DNA of 64,000 nt from Nissolia schottii (Eukaryota; Streptophyta; Magnoliopsida; Fabales; Fabaceae): NCBI GenBank assembly GCA_003254905.1, contig QANU01066119.1, positions 504,087-568,086 of the forward strand. Direction: 5' to 3'. Within the stretch, counting starts at the first letter, position 1. Each line of letters begins with the position of its first letter. The notes under the pieces were generated by a model. That model made no database searches. It saw only the letters and a program-made list of their open reading frames with translations, and was not told the DNA's origin. The position numbers were made by a program, and so were the translations under genes. This document shows, in pieces, positions 10,131-22,320 of this stretch.

Positions 10131-13000
10131 AAATAACGTAAACAGTAAGTACTCTATCAACACAGGAGAAATTCTTGCCTGACGCGTTAAATATAGTTGG
10201 AAGCTGCGAGCATGCAAGAATTTCTCTCAAAATAGAGGCAGTAAAACTTACAAGATTAACATTAATAGCATTCTAACAAATTTAGTACAATATTGGTCTA
10301 GCTAGGTGGGTTATACACCACAATCTTTGAAATATTATCTTCAGTATATTGGTCCAGTCAAGTGGGTTATACTATGTACCTCAGTGGCAACCTTTTTAGA
10401 CTGATGCACGAGAAAGACAAAAGTTATTAAATAATCTTAATTTTATTTAAAAAAAAACAACTTTAATTTACTAAACTATTTTATGTATTTTTTTTGGTGT
10501 CAATTAATTACCCATTATCTCATTTAGTCCTTTTTCCCTAAGTTTCTCTCCACTAAAACTAAAATGATATATAATAATAAGTTTTGCACTAAAATATTAA
10601 AAAAACTACTAATATAAAATAATTTGATTATTTTGGAAAGATTATTATGGAGTGACTGAGGGAATATTGAGTAATATATAAACCATGAGTAAACCCAAAT
10701 TTGAGGAAAAATAAAATATCACATCCAATTACTTTGGACAGTGAATGGCGACGGAGGATGGAGTATGGGGCTAGTGATTTTATTATTTCCTTTGTACTAC
10801 TACTAGAACAGGTATAAGATATCCAGATTCTTTTTTATTTTTTTTTCAATAGATATTTTATGTTTGGTCAATTTCACTTTCTTTATTTTTTCAAAGAAAA
10901 GGTACAGGTAAGTTCGACATTGATCATTCTAATAGAATAAAAGGTTGTCTCTAAACTCTTTAAACGTTTATAAAAATACTTATAGATCACTCACTTAAAT
11001 AACTTTCACATTAACAATACAAATAGAACTCATGTTCTTTTGAGACATGAATTATTTTCTTACTAACCGTGTTAACCATCTTTTAACACCTATGGCCCTT
11101 TCTATGCCATTGGGAAAACCAAGTTCTACACGTAACTCATCATACTAGGAAGCCAATGCGTCTTCATGTCAGTTTTAACGGCTAATTAAGCATGGTCATG
11201 AATAAAAAGAGCAAGCACTCCATCAACATGGGAGAAATTCTTGCATGACACGTTAAATACAAGAGGGGGGAGGTGCATGCACGAATTTCTCTCAAAGTAG
11301 AGGTAATAAAACTTACAAGATTAGCATTAATAGCTGACATTTTAACTGATTGGTCCAGCCAAATGGGTTATACACCAGCACCTTTGAAATATATCTTCTA
11401 TTGGTCCAGTCAAGTGTGTTATACTATGTACCTTAGCAACAATCTTTTTAGACTAATTTACGAGAATTAAAAAAGTTATTAAATAATCTTAATTTTATTT
11501 TTAAAAAAAGCAAATTTAATTTACTAAACTATTTTATCTATAGTTTTTCTCTCCATTAATTACCCATTTTCTCATTAAGTCCTTTTACACTAAGTTTCTC
11601 CCCACTAAAAATAAAATTGATATATAATATTTAATTTTACATAAAAATATTAAAGAAACTACTAATATAAAATAATTTGATTTTTTGGAAAGACTACTAT
11701 GGAGTGACTGAGGGAGTATTATTGAGTAATATATATAACAACGGTTAAACCCAAATTTGAAGAAAAATAAAATATCACGTCTAATTATCTTTTGGACAGT
11801 GAATTGGCGACGAAGGATGGAGTATGTGGGGCTAGTGATTTGAGTATTTGTTATTTGATTTGTAAAACTACTAGAAAAGGCATAAGATCCACATTCTTTT
11901 TCTTCTTTTTTTTTCCCCCAATTGATATTTTATGTTTGGCCAATTGTAAAATTATTTTATGTATTTTTTTTGGTCTCAATTACTTACCCATTGTCTCATT
12001 TAGTCCTTTTTCCCTAAGTTTCTCTCCACTAAAACTAAAATGATATATAATAATAAGTTTTACACTAAAATATTAAAAAAAACTACTAATATAAAATAAT
12101 TTGATTATTTTGGAAAGATTATTATGGAGTGACTGAAGGAATATTGAGTAATATCTAAAACCATGGGTAAACCCAAATTTGGGGAAAAATAAAATATCAC
12201 ATCGAATTACTTAATTTGGACAGTGAATGGCGACGGAGGATGGAGTGTGGGGCTAGTGATTTTAGTATTTCCTTTGTACTGCTACTAGAAAAGGTATAAG
12301 ATATCCAGATTCTTTTTCATTTTTTCCTTTTCCCCCAATTGATATTTTATGTTTGGCCAATTGCTCTTTTTTTATTTTTTTCAAAGAAAAATTTTAAGTA
12401 AGTTTGGTACTGATAATCCTAATAAAATTAAATGTTGTCTCTATATAAAAATATTTACAGATCACATCCAATTAAATATGAGTTATTAACTCACATCCAA
12501 TAAATTATTAAAACGTTTATAGAAATGCTGACAAATTACTCACTTATGTGACTTTCACATTAGCAATACAAATTGAACTCATGTCGTTTTGAGATATGAA
12601 TCATTTTCTTATCAACTGTCTTTGAGCCAAATGCCCTTTCCATGCCATTGAGAAAATCAAGTTCTACACGTAACAGATCATACTAGGAAGCCAATGTTTC
12701 TTCGTGTCATCAGTTGTCAGGGCTAATTAAGCATGGTCATGAGTAAATAAAGTAAGCACTCCATCATTTCTTACATCACGCGTTGAATACGGTTGGGAGC
12801 TGGGACCATGCAAGAAAATTTCTCTTAAAGTAGAGGTAGTAAAATTTACAAGATTAACATTGATAGCTTGCATTTAAACAATGTCAGTACGATATTGATC
12901 CAGCCAACTGGGCTATATACCGCAACCTTTGAAATAGTATCTGCTATTGGTCTAGTGAAGTGGGTTATGTTGTATATGTCACACCCCGATTTAAGACGTG
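10130..13000 (+). repeat. Three degenerate direct copies of a 1.1-1.5 kb unit
   Basis: Three related blocks start at about 10140, 11205 and 12741. Each begins with an AGTAAGCACTCCATCAACA-type segment, then a line like GAATTTCTCTCAAAGTAGAGG, then GTGGGTTATACT-like pieces preceded by TTGGTCCAG. The lower parts (AGTGAATGGCGACGGAGGA near 10740, 11800 and 12220) are also repeated, one of them an extra partial copy at about 11945-12440. No protein is encoded. It may be a transposon array or a segmental tandem duplication upstream of the first P450. Copies differ by many substitutions and indels, so it is old. Confidence 0.7.
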
Positions 13001-14299
13001 ACCAGCACGTAAGGAACTAGTTTCTCTTACAGAAGTATTTTAAGAACACTTTGCGTAAAAATATGCACTTTAACTTTAATTAAAAACAAATAAAACTTTC
13101 ATTTTCTGAATAAATATAAACTGTTTTACAATGATTATGATGAGTGTTGTTCTCGAATCCACGTCTTTACTTAAAAAAAGGTCCATTCCACATGATTTTA
13201 AAACAAATTTATTTGATCTATGTAGTAAAGGGTCCACAGACTAAACTCCATGTAAAACAGTTTCAAGATAGCTCGCACCACTCAATATATAAGAGGGGAG
13301 CAGAAAGAAAAACCAGATAACAATACAAAGACAATCCATACTTCACAATCACAAGCCAATTGACAAACACTAACCAAGGCTAGGAAAATTTAAAACAGAG
13401 CAGATATTAACAAGGAATATAAAGCTAGAAGACAAAAAAAAAAAAAAAATAGAAACAATGGAAACAAGGTCACTACTCCTATTATTGTAAGATTTTAGTG
13501 ACTTTTAATTACGTCTTAATTATAGAGTTGATTGAGACATAGAACTCATTTCTTGAATTATTATTTAATTACTGAAGTTTATTGAAGAGTTTAGGATTTA
13601 CGTCTTATTATTTGGCTTCTAGAAATGAATCACTATTCAATAGTATCTTTCAATAGGACAGTTTAATGTAGTTAAAATGACGTCGTTTTTGTCTATCAAC
13701 AAGGTCTATTAGTAGATTAATTAGATGACTAATTAATAAAAATCTAATATAATTAACGTTTTATAAATAAAGAATTAAATTGAATTTTTTAAAAATACAT
13801 TACTAAATTGAATAAACGATATAAGTAGAGGGAAAAAAATGTATTTTAGCCATAACTTTTTATACACTGAAAGATAGGAAAGCAAGCTATGTTCTACTAC
13901 CCTTTCAAAAAAGCTAAGTTCTACCCAAAAATATTATCTGTACACTAAAAAAAATTGACATTTATGTATACCCGCACAAAAAAATAAATATTATACAATA
14001 GAAAAATAAACATTACAAAATACTTAAACAAACATTGTCATCAAACATTTATGCATGCACAGACACACATGTGTTTCATATATGCTTGTTTATGTGTTTG
14101 ATAGTAATTGTTTTTATGTTTTATGTGTGCACAAATATGTGTGTATTTAACATTGCTCACGTATGTATTTAATAATGTTTATTTTTCTATTTTATAATAT
14201 TTGTTTCTCTGTTTTATAATATTTATTTTTCTATATAAATGTACACAAATGTCAATTTTTTAAATGTCGAAATATCAGCATTGCATTTTACCCTTCCAA
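13001..14299. other. Gene-poor AT-rich DNA upstream of P450-1
   Basis: No supported coding region. A 16-base A run lies near 13435. Short alternating pieces related to TGTGCACAAATATGTGTG occur near 14040-14150. Confidence 0.4.
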
Positions 14300-14404
14300 G
14301 AGATAAGGTTTGGAACAAATAAAAGGGCCCTCTTCCTCATCTTAGTTGATATTCCGAGATAAGGTTTAGTACATATAAAATGGCCCTCTTCCTCATCATA
14401 GTTG
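14300..14404 (+). promoter_or_regulatory. Tandemly duplicated core promoter of P450-1
   Basis: A 49-base segment at 14300-14348 is repeated at 14356-14404 (period 56). Both start GAGATAAGGTTT and share GGCCCTCTTCCTCATC. The first copy has AATAAAAGGG, the second TATAAAATGG at 14374-14380, so only the second has a consensus TATA box. The ATG at 14380 overlaps that TATA box, which argues against it as start. Confidence 0.6.
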
Positions 14405-14421
14405 GTCACATAAATTTAACA

Positions 14422-16445
14422 ATGGAGTACTCATCACTTCTCCTAACTCTATTCCTAACTCTTCCTCTTTTCTTGTTCTTCTTCTTCCAAAAACACAAAA
14501 ACTTGAGGAACCAATTACACTTTCCACCAGGTCCTAGAGGCCTTCCCATAATAGGAAACCTTCATCAGCTAGATATTACCACCCTTTATCTTCAGCTATG
14601 GCAACTCTCAAAGAAATTTGGGCCAATATTTTCCCTCCAACTAGGTTTAAGGCCTACAATTGTTGTTTCCTCCCCAAAATTGGCCAAAGAAATCATGAAA
14701 ACCCATGACCTTGTGTTTTGTGGAAGACCTAAGTTAATTGGCCAGCAAAAATTGTCCTATAATGGGGTAGAGGTTATATTTTCTCCATATAATGCTTCTT
14801 GGAGAGAAATTAGAAAAATATGCGTTGCCCATATCTTCAGCACTAAGCGTGTCTCAAGCTTTTCCTCAATAAGACAATTTGAGGTGGAGGAGATGGTCAA
14901 GAAAATTTCAAGGCATGCTTCATCCTCAAGGGTTACAAACTTGAACGAGACATTGATGTCTCTTACAAGCACCATCATATGCAGGATTGCTTTTGGAAGA
15001 AGGTATGAAGATGAAGGAGTTGAAAGGAGCAGGTTCCATGAGTTGCTCAATGAGTGCCAGGCCATGATGGCCAGCTTCTTTGTTTCGGATTACGTTCCTT
15101 TCTTGGGTTGGATTGATAGACTCACGGGGATGCATGCTCGCCTCGAACGGATTTTCAAGGAATTGGATAAATTCTATGAACAAGTCATCAACGAACACAT
15201 GGATCCAAATAGAAAGGCTTTACAAGAAGATATTATTGATGTGTTACTTCAACTGAAGAAGCAACGTTCATTTTCAGTAGACCTCACTTTCGATCACATC
15301 AAAGCAGTGTTCATGGTTAGAATTCTGTATTCCTTTCCTTTTGTCTTGATTTGGAAAATTATCTTGTTTGTGGACATTATATTCTTGTATGCTTGCGTGT
15401 TTTGTAATTAATTGGTATAGCTAACTAGTTTACAGCTGTACGTCTTTACAAATTTGCCAAAAGAGGTATTTTTTTTCCACATGAATTCAACTTTTCTCGA
15501 AAGCAACTTTCATAATTATATAATTACGAAGAAGTAGAATTTTCTTTCATTTTCGTGTGTTTTGATTTTAAAAAAAATTGAAACAAAAAACTAAAACATT
15601 AAAATATTCCAAAAATTGTATAACGTGCACTACAGCAGGCATTTTTCTACTGATTGCAATATATAAATTTTTTTAATGATACAAAGAAGCTGTTCAAAGA
15701 TTAACCAAAAAAAGTATCTCAATTATTGCATCCATTAAATTTATTAATTATAGAAATACAACAATCCTGTACTAAAATCTATCTTCAATACTCAACTGAT
15801 AATTATTTCCATCTATAGAATATACTTGTTGCAGCAACAGATACCACTGCAGCCACCACTGTTTGGGGCATGACCACACTAATAAAGAATCCAAGAGTTC
15901 TGAAGAAAGTTCAAGAAGAACTTAGGAGGTTGGGAGATAACAAAGATTTCTTAGATGAAGATGATGTGCAAAAATTTACCTATTTCAAGGCAGTGATAAA
16001 AGAGATATTAAGATTACACCTTCCAGCGCCACTACTTGTGCAAAGGGAAACAAATGAAAAATGCATTTTAGATGGCTATGAAATTCCAGCCAAGACATTA
16101 GTGCATGTGAATGCTTGGGCAATCCACAGAGACCCAGAAGTTTGGAAAGACCCTGAAGAGTTTCGTCCTGAGAGATTCTTAAACAACCCCATAGATTTTC
16201 GTGGGCAAGACTTTGAGTTCATTCCTTTTGGAGCAGGTCGTAGAATTTGTCCTGGTTTGCCGATGGCAGTTGCAACGCTAGACCTTATCATTGCTAATCT
16301 TCTTTATTCCTTTGATTGGGAGCTACCAGCAGGAGTGAAAATTGATGACATCGATACAGAAATGTTACCAGGAATTACTCAACATAAGAAGAATCCTCTT
16401 TATCTTGTTGCCAAGAATAAAAAGGGACAATTCCACCTGGCATAG
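14422..16445 (+). CDS. Cytochrome P450, CYP83/CYP71-clan type (P450-1)
   Basis: Membrane-anchored haem monooxygenase of the endoplasmic reticulum. CYP83-type enzymes oxidise small specialised metabolites, but the substrate cannot be read here. Two exons, 14422-15315 and 15819-16445, with a phase-0 GT-AG intron after AVFM, the usual place in this clan. Protein of 506 residues. There is a hydrophobic anchor at about residues 5-22, a proline hinge FPPGPRGLP near 34-42, the C-helix WREIRK, I-helix AATDTT at 303-308, ExxR as EILR at 360-363, PERF at 415-418, and haem loop FGAGRRICPG with the ligand Cys at about 442. The I-helix Gly of the usual (A/G)GxDT is Ala. An ATG in the same frame at 14380 exists, but it lies in the TATA box; the 14422 start gives a normal N-terminus. 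No lesion is seen, so it is probably functional. AATAAA at about 16577 may serve polyadenylation. A second P450 of the same group lies at 39297. Confidence 0.93.
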
Positions 16446-16687
16446 CCTAAGAAGTTAGAGTTCGTTGGAGAAGCACTTTTTTCCTTCAGGAAGATTACAC
16501 CTACCTTAGTTACTTTCTTAAGGGGCTTTGAGTAGAGCGCATAACATAGTACGTAGTAGCGGTTTGCATAAATTTATAAATAAAGAAAACTAGTGCTGAA
16601 CTATTGTGAAATTAGTGTATGCCAATGATATGGGTGTAATTGTCCACATGAATAATAATTGCTGAAGTTTATATAATTATGAAGAGA
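16446..16687 (+). other. 3' untranslated region of P450-1
   Basis: AT-rich sequence following the stop codon, with AATAAA near 16577. It ends where a CACTA-like terminus begins. Confidence 0.5.
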
Positions 16688-18085
16688 CACTACATCAAAA
16701 TTATCATTTTGCGACAAATATTTAATGGCCACTATGCATTTGCTGCTAATTTTCCTTATTTACTAAAGCTGACCACTGTACATGCCACTAAGGCTTAGGA
16801 AACAAATTAATATCCCGTAAAATCACTTTCACCCTTTCATTCTCACTCCATTTTTTTTCATTAAAAAAAAAAATTTCTGAGTTCTTCACTATCATAGATT
16901 CTTCTCAATTTTGAAAACCCTAATCGTCGTCGCAATTTTGTCCTCCTTGCTCATCCATGATCTCACTGTAGCCGCTGAACAGCTTCTCCGGTGACTCTCT
17001 CTTAGCGCGCGTCCACGGCGGAGCTCACTCTCACAGATTCTTCTCGTCTCTGAAAACCTTAATCGCCTTCTCAATTTTGTCATCTCCTCTCGTCCATCTC
17101 ACCGTTGTCACCAACTAGCTTCTCTGGCGACTCTCTTCGCCGGCGTCCCTCTTTGTGACTCAACTCTTCATGCTTGTCTTCCTCTGTGTGCGAATCTCTC
17201 TCCGTGACGCAACTCCGTGCACGTTTCTCTGCACGATCATCTCTCTGGTTAGTGACTTTTAATTTTTTCCACAGTGAGTGTGGATTGGGCATTTTTCTGC
17301 TCTAAGTTTGTGATTTTCGCCTGTTCTTCTATTAGTTGAAAAATTAGGAGTTGAACATGAAATTCATTGTTTGATCATGATACTTTATGGTGATTGGGAA
17401 ATGAGATAAATTATTGTTAATTAGTTTAATTGAGACAATTAGATTTAAATCTTTTTTAATAATAAACAACATGCTACAATGTAAGCTATTGATGAGCTAA
17501 AGTGAAGTACACTAAAAGTGTAAAGTCAATGACTGTGTGTGTGAAAGGCAATTGATAAGCTAGTTTTATTGGAAAAGTGTCACAATTAGAGACTCAAACA
17601 AGATATTAAGCTTGAGTTCAATGCATATAGGCAAGCTCAAGTTTCAATCTCATCTATTCTTTCTACAATTATTTTTTTTTAAATATATTTTGCGGTTAAA
17701 AATCAATTCCATGAATTGCTTCTGCTTCTATTACTATTGGAATTTAGAATATTTGGATCTTAGTAACATATGAAGTCTGTCACTGTTATGCATCTGAATG
17801 TATCTTGTTAATCGCTTTATGAGATCTTCTCTGGGTCTCATCACCTCTAGTCCTGATGTTACTTGGACCAAGGAATTCCTTTAAATGGAGTAGGGGTAAG
17901 GATCCCAGAAATTGGTCATCTGAAAAGTTTGATATTCTCATGAAGCCAGCTATTCAAGTTATCAATGACAAGTATGAGAGTACTTCGGAAATACCTTCAT
18001 GATGGGTGTCATGCATTCGACGATAGACTAAACAGGGACAAGACACTCAGCTTCCTGTTACTAAACAGTACATGAGTATTAATTG
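16688..18085 (+). mobile_element. CACTA-like terminus and attached non-coding DNA
   Basis: At 16688 the sequence starts CACTACATCAAAATTATCAT and goes on to TTTTGCGACAAATATT, a good match to the usual terminal sequence of plant CACTA elements. No matching end (GTAGTG in reverse) was found before the gypsy nest, so the element is probably truncated. At 16890-17250 a CT-rich stretch contains two related blocks about 138 bases apart (GATTCTTCTC then GAAAACC.TAATCG). Minus-strand open frames there are low-complexity shadows. No protein is recognised. Confidence 0.45.
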
Positions 18086-18287
18086 AAATTTACCTGTTGT
18101 TAAAGGCTTTTTACAAATGACGCAGTCCCCGGCAACGGCGCCAATTTTGTTGAAAGCCAAATTTACATGTTGTTAAAGGCTTTTTACAAATGACGCAGTC
18201 CCCGGCAACGGTGCCAATTTTGTTGAAAGCCTATTTGCACTATTCCAATTTGACACAGTTCCGTTTTCCGACAACATTTACCGAATT
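18086..18287 (-). repeat. Tandem array of LTR-end plus tRNA-Asp primer site
   Basis: Two copies of a 73-base unit (18091-18163 and 18164-18236) each contain, on the minus strand, an LTR-like end CTTTCAACA followed by a primer-binding site complementary to the 3' end of plant tRNA-Asp (TGGCGCCGTTGCCGGGGA at 18126-18143; the second copy at 18199-18216 has one change). A third, more diverged copy fills 18237-18287 and joins the outer left LTR. Normal elements have one such site. Confidence 0.75.
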
Positions 18288-19828
18288 TGTTGAAAGCTTA
18301 ATTTGAAACTTTCATTCGTTTAAAATAATATATCCTCCTTTACGGCTTTCAGATCCTCAAGGGATCCAATTGCAGTATAGTCGGGTATAGTCGTATCCAC
18401 AGGGAGTTGCAAAAATACCGTTCTTGAGTTTAGTTAATTAAATTAACAATGAAGTGAAGGATTGGTAAATTGTTGATAGTTTAAATAAGCAAATAAACAA
18501 CATAAAATAAATAGGCAACAAATCAGAGGTAGATCCGGAAACTTATTGGGAATTGAATCATATCATAGTTTCATGCATCCATTTACTTAGTACAAAAGAA
18601 TTATCATTTCATTGATTGCCCGCCACCAGTTCTTAACTTGTTCATCGCTTTCGTGCATGAAAAGTTCACAGGTTTCCTTTGTTAAACTGTCACTCTCGCA
18701 CACAAGCTTAACAAAGTACGCCAGCATTATTCCAAGTGTTAAAATGGATAATTCTTTATTCCAGTTACGACAACAAGAATTAGATGAAATGATTTAGTTC
18801 TAACCAATGATTGTAACTTTCGTCACAACATTTAAGTCTAGAATCTAGCTTACATAGCAAGAGTGATCTTAACTTGGCTACAACTTAATTAGTATAACTT
18901 TCGTTCATACAAGTAGGTCTCAAATCAAGAATCAAAACACTAAACAAAAGCTAGCATTAAGTATAAAATCATCCAAGCGAATCATAGAAATGGATAGATT
19001 CATATACAAAAAGTTACATGGATATAATCATACTACAATACTCATCAAAATCCTAACAACAAGAGGATTAGAAATCCATCTTACAAGAGAATCTCAGAGG
19101 CAAGGTTTGGATGCTTACCATGACACGTTCTCATGCTATCATGACAGCGGCCGCCGAGCTTCCTCGATCTCCTGGCTCCTTCACCAGCCTCCTCTTTGTT
19201 GCTAAACTAACCTAAGCTTTAAAGTACAAAAGAATGAAGTGTTTTGTGGGGGGAAAAGGGGTGTATGGAATGAGATTAATGAATGGCACGACCTTCTCTA
19301 TTTATAGGCAAAATCCGAGGGCATCGCTCAGCAGTTTGGGCACCACCGCTGAGCGATTTGGTCGTTATCGCTGAGCGGCCATGAGTTATAGTCGAGCGGC
19401 TTGGTCATTCTTGGCGGCTGCTCGGCTGGCATAATTAATGCGGCGGCTGACTTTGCAGGGGCGGCGCCGACATGTCAGGGTGGCGCCAGCTGGCGTCATA
19501 AATGCGTCAGCAACAAGTGGCTCCGAGGGTACTACCGCTGAGCAGTACAGGGTACACCACTGAGCGATTAAACCTTTTTCGCTGAGCGGCTTTGAGTTTT
19601 CCGCTGAGCGGTATGCTCGTCTGATTTGGTCTTTTCCTTCTTATTTCCTCTTTTGCCCTTTGCTCCATTCTTCAGGGATTATTCTTCAATTAATTATGCT
19701 TGCATCCATCTTTAATAATAGATTATAAAACCTACAAAAGTGGGGATTTTAGTTACATAATTCTTTAAAACATAATTGAATAAGTGCCATTTTAATAGTT
19801 GAAAATTGTGAAAATTGGGCACTTATCA
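18288..19828 (-). repeat. Left LTR of the outer gypsy element
   Basis: 1541 bases, TG...CA, reading TGATAAGTGCCCAATTTTC to TTTCAACA on the minus strand. It has a TATAAATAG-type box (minus strand, near 19301-19312) and several copies of CGCTGAGCG in both orientations at 19325-19615. The stretch next to it (19829-19843, CTCCCCCTGACTTAA) is the minus-strand polypurine tract. Confidence 0.85.
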
Positions 19829-20633
19829 CTCCCCCTGACTTAAGACCTTGTTTGTCCTCAAACAAGAGGTAATAGAATTATTTTACAAGAGATTAATGCT
19901 TATGAACAATCAGTTATTGCAATGAATTGAAATATTTTAGACAGTTCAAGCTTGAGACCAGTGAGATATCATAGAGTAACCTTAACCATAATCAAATGCA
20001 CAATTACTTGAATGTCATAAACAAGTCACACTATCCAATGTCCTTACCATCAAGGAAATTATTGATATTCGCACAATGGTCAGTGGACCAATTTTAAAGT
20101 GAGTGTTTCGCTCAACGTCACCATTGAATCACAACAATTTAAATTTGTTACCTGTCTCACCATTCAATACAATAGTATGGTCATGCAAGGATCACAGAAG
20201 GACTTTTAAGGGTTGTAATGGGGTCAGGCTTACAAAGAAAAATTAGTTTTTCTTGGTATGCAAAAGTTTTCAATTAAGAGAGCATTGAAAACCAACTCCT
20301 TGTTGTCACCTGTTCTTCCTCAACACTCTTTTGTTTTTCCTCTTTTTCTTTTTCAACCCTTTTTCTCCTGAATTTCTTTTTCCCAATGTCTCTTTTTTTT
20401 TTCTTTCATTTCTTCTTTTGTAATTGAGATAAAGATTTCGCCCTTTCTCTTTCTTCTGTTCTTTTGACTTAACTTTTGTATGCTCCCACTTTTGCTCATC
20501 CTTATCTCCTCCTGACTTGGATTTTTGCACATAATCCATTTTAAATGCTCTCTTAATTCCGGATTTTAAGGGATATCATTTTTTTTCTTTTAAGGCTCAG
20601 GGATTATGAAACAACCAAGAAATTTCTCATGTT
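19829..20633 (-). other. Post-pol tail of the outer element, left part
   Basis: Non-coding in both strands (open frames are A/G runs). It matches, in reverse, the tail of the inner element before its polypurine tract (30000-30668). It ends at the AGGCT target site of the inner insertion. Confidence 0.75.
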
Positions 20634-20638
20634 AGGCT

Positions 20639-22182
20639 TGATAAATGCTAAATCTACGCAATTTCCATCATTTAAAAAGGCATTTAGTTGCTTATGTTTT
20701 AACAAATTAACTAATGAATTCCCCATTTTTGTAGGTTTTCTAATATATTTTGGAAGATGGATGCAAGCAGAATTATTGAAGAATAATCCCATAGAAGAAT
20801 GAAGAAAAGGGCAAAAGTGAAAAAATGCTTAAAAGAAGAATTTGGCGACAGGACCGCTCAGCGCCCAGGGCCATATCGCTCAGCGCCCAGGGCTATATCG
20901 CTCAGCAATAGTACCTTTATCGCTGAGCGATGGAGCGTCGGTAGCAACTTGCACACGGCGCAATCATTGTGCCAGCTGGAGCCAGCCTGGCGCCGCCCTG
21001 CCACGTCAGCGCCGCCCTGAAAAGTTGTCGGAGCATTTATTATTTCGCATAAAAGTACAGCCACTCAGCGATAAAACTGAAATCGCTCAGCGGTTGTACC
21101 AAAATCGCTGAGCGAAGGCACCCAATTTCTGCCTATAAAGGTATTTTGGGGCATCCATCCATTCCCTCATTCACCCATCACATTCCATACATTTTCCATA
21201 TATTCTTAAGTTAGGGTTAGTTAGAAAGTTAGGGTTTAGAAGCTTTCCTTAACGGAAGTGCTGCCGAATTGCCAACGGTCGTGAATCGTCATGGACGTGT
21301 GGAGGCATTTCACCACCCTTCTCAACCTACCATTGCTCTTAACCCTGTAAGTTTGTAATCTATCCATGACAATGGATAGCTAACTTCTTATTTGTTGGGA
21401 TTTGATGCACTGTATTGCTTAAATGTATCTGTTTTGACTTATGTTTATGATTCTATGAAGTTCTATGATTTAAATGATTGATCTTGCACTTAGTGCTAGT
21501 TTTTGTTTAGTGCTTTGATTCTTAACCTGAGACTTAATTGTTTAAGTGAAAGCTATAATAAGTAAGTTATAAACCAAGTTAAGATCGAACTGCTATGCTT
21601 AAAGTTTAATTTAATGTTTAAATGTTGTGGACGTAAGTTAGCATCATTTAATCTGACCTAGATCAAATCATTTAGTTCTTAACCGCCATAACTGGAAACG
21701 AAGAACTAATCGCTTTAACACCTGCATTAACATCGAGGTACTTTGAAGTTCGTGCAATACATTTGACAACTTAATAAAGGAACTTGTCATCTTAACATGC
21801 TCTAAGGAGATGATTAAGTTAAGAACTGGTGGCGATAAAATCAAAAGAACTCATAGATCATATTAACTAAGTCACTGGTTACATTGAGGTAATATTGTAA
21901 TTCAAATCCCGACATGCTTCTCTACTTGCCTAAAACTTAAGATCATTATCGTTTATATTTTATTTTAACTGCAATTGTTTGTCATTAATTTCCTCATCAA
22001 AAACCAAATCACTTCCCATAGCTTAAAATAACTCAACTCAAAGATAACTGTTTTAAACACAATCCCTGTGGATACGATTATACCCGTCGATACTGCAATT
22101 GGATTCCTCGTGAATCTAAAAGCTGTAAGAAGGATATATTAAATTGATGAGAGTGTGAAACTAGTGCAAAAAGCTTTCAACA
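20639..22182 (+). repeat. 5' LTR of the inner gypsy element
   Basis: 1544 bases from TGATAAATGC to TTTCAACA. Against the 3' LTR it differs by scattered substitutions and small indels. The largest is the loss of about 18 bases just after the TATA box: here CCTATAAAGGTATTTT near 21132-21147, in the 3' LTR CCTATAAATAGGGGGAGG. It contains clustered CGCTCAGCG and CGCTGAGCG motifs at 20863-21115. Confidence 0.92.
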
Positions 22183-22186
22183 ATTT

Positions 22187-22204
22187 TGGCGCCGTTGCCG
22201 GGGA
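22187..22204 (+). other. Primer-binding site (tRNA-Asp) of the inner element
   Basis: TGGCGCCGTTGCCGGGGA begins four bases after the LTR end and is complementary to the 3' end, with CCA, of plant tRNA-Asp(GUC). It primes minus-strand DNA synthesis. Confidence 0.9.
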
Positions 22205-22320
22205 TTGTGCCAATTTAAAACATTATCTTGATTGAAAATTTTAAGCTTTTGTTAATAGTGTAATTAGCATTATTTTGTTAATTATTATTGTTCTAACCCC
22301 TTTGCAAGACTTTTCTATTC

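Noticed and set aside
14380-14421. Upstream in-frame ATG as start of P450-1
   Set aside because: It overlaps the TATA box of the same promoter and would put 14 non-family residues before the membrane anchor; kept only as a possible alternative start.
17830-17950. Possible leucine-rich repeat fragment (IPEIGHLKSLIFS)
   Set aside because: Only one repeat-like piece of about a dozen residues; too short and no supporting context.
20306-20539. Lys-rich open frame on the minus strand
   Set aside because: Lies in the non-coding tail of the outer gypsy element, which has no conserved frame there in the inner copy.
20799-21111. Open frames in the inner 5' LTR
   Set aside because: They read the CGCTSAGCG-rich U3 region; not kept in the 3' LTR.
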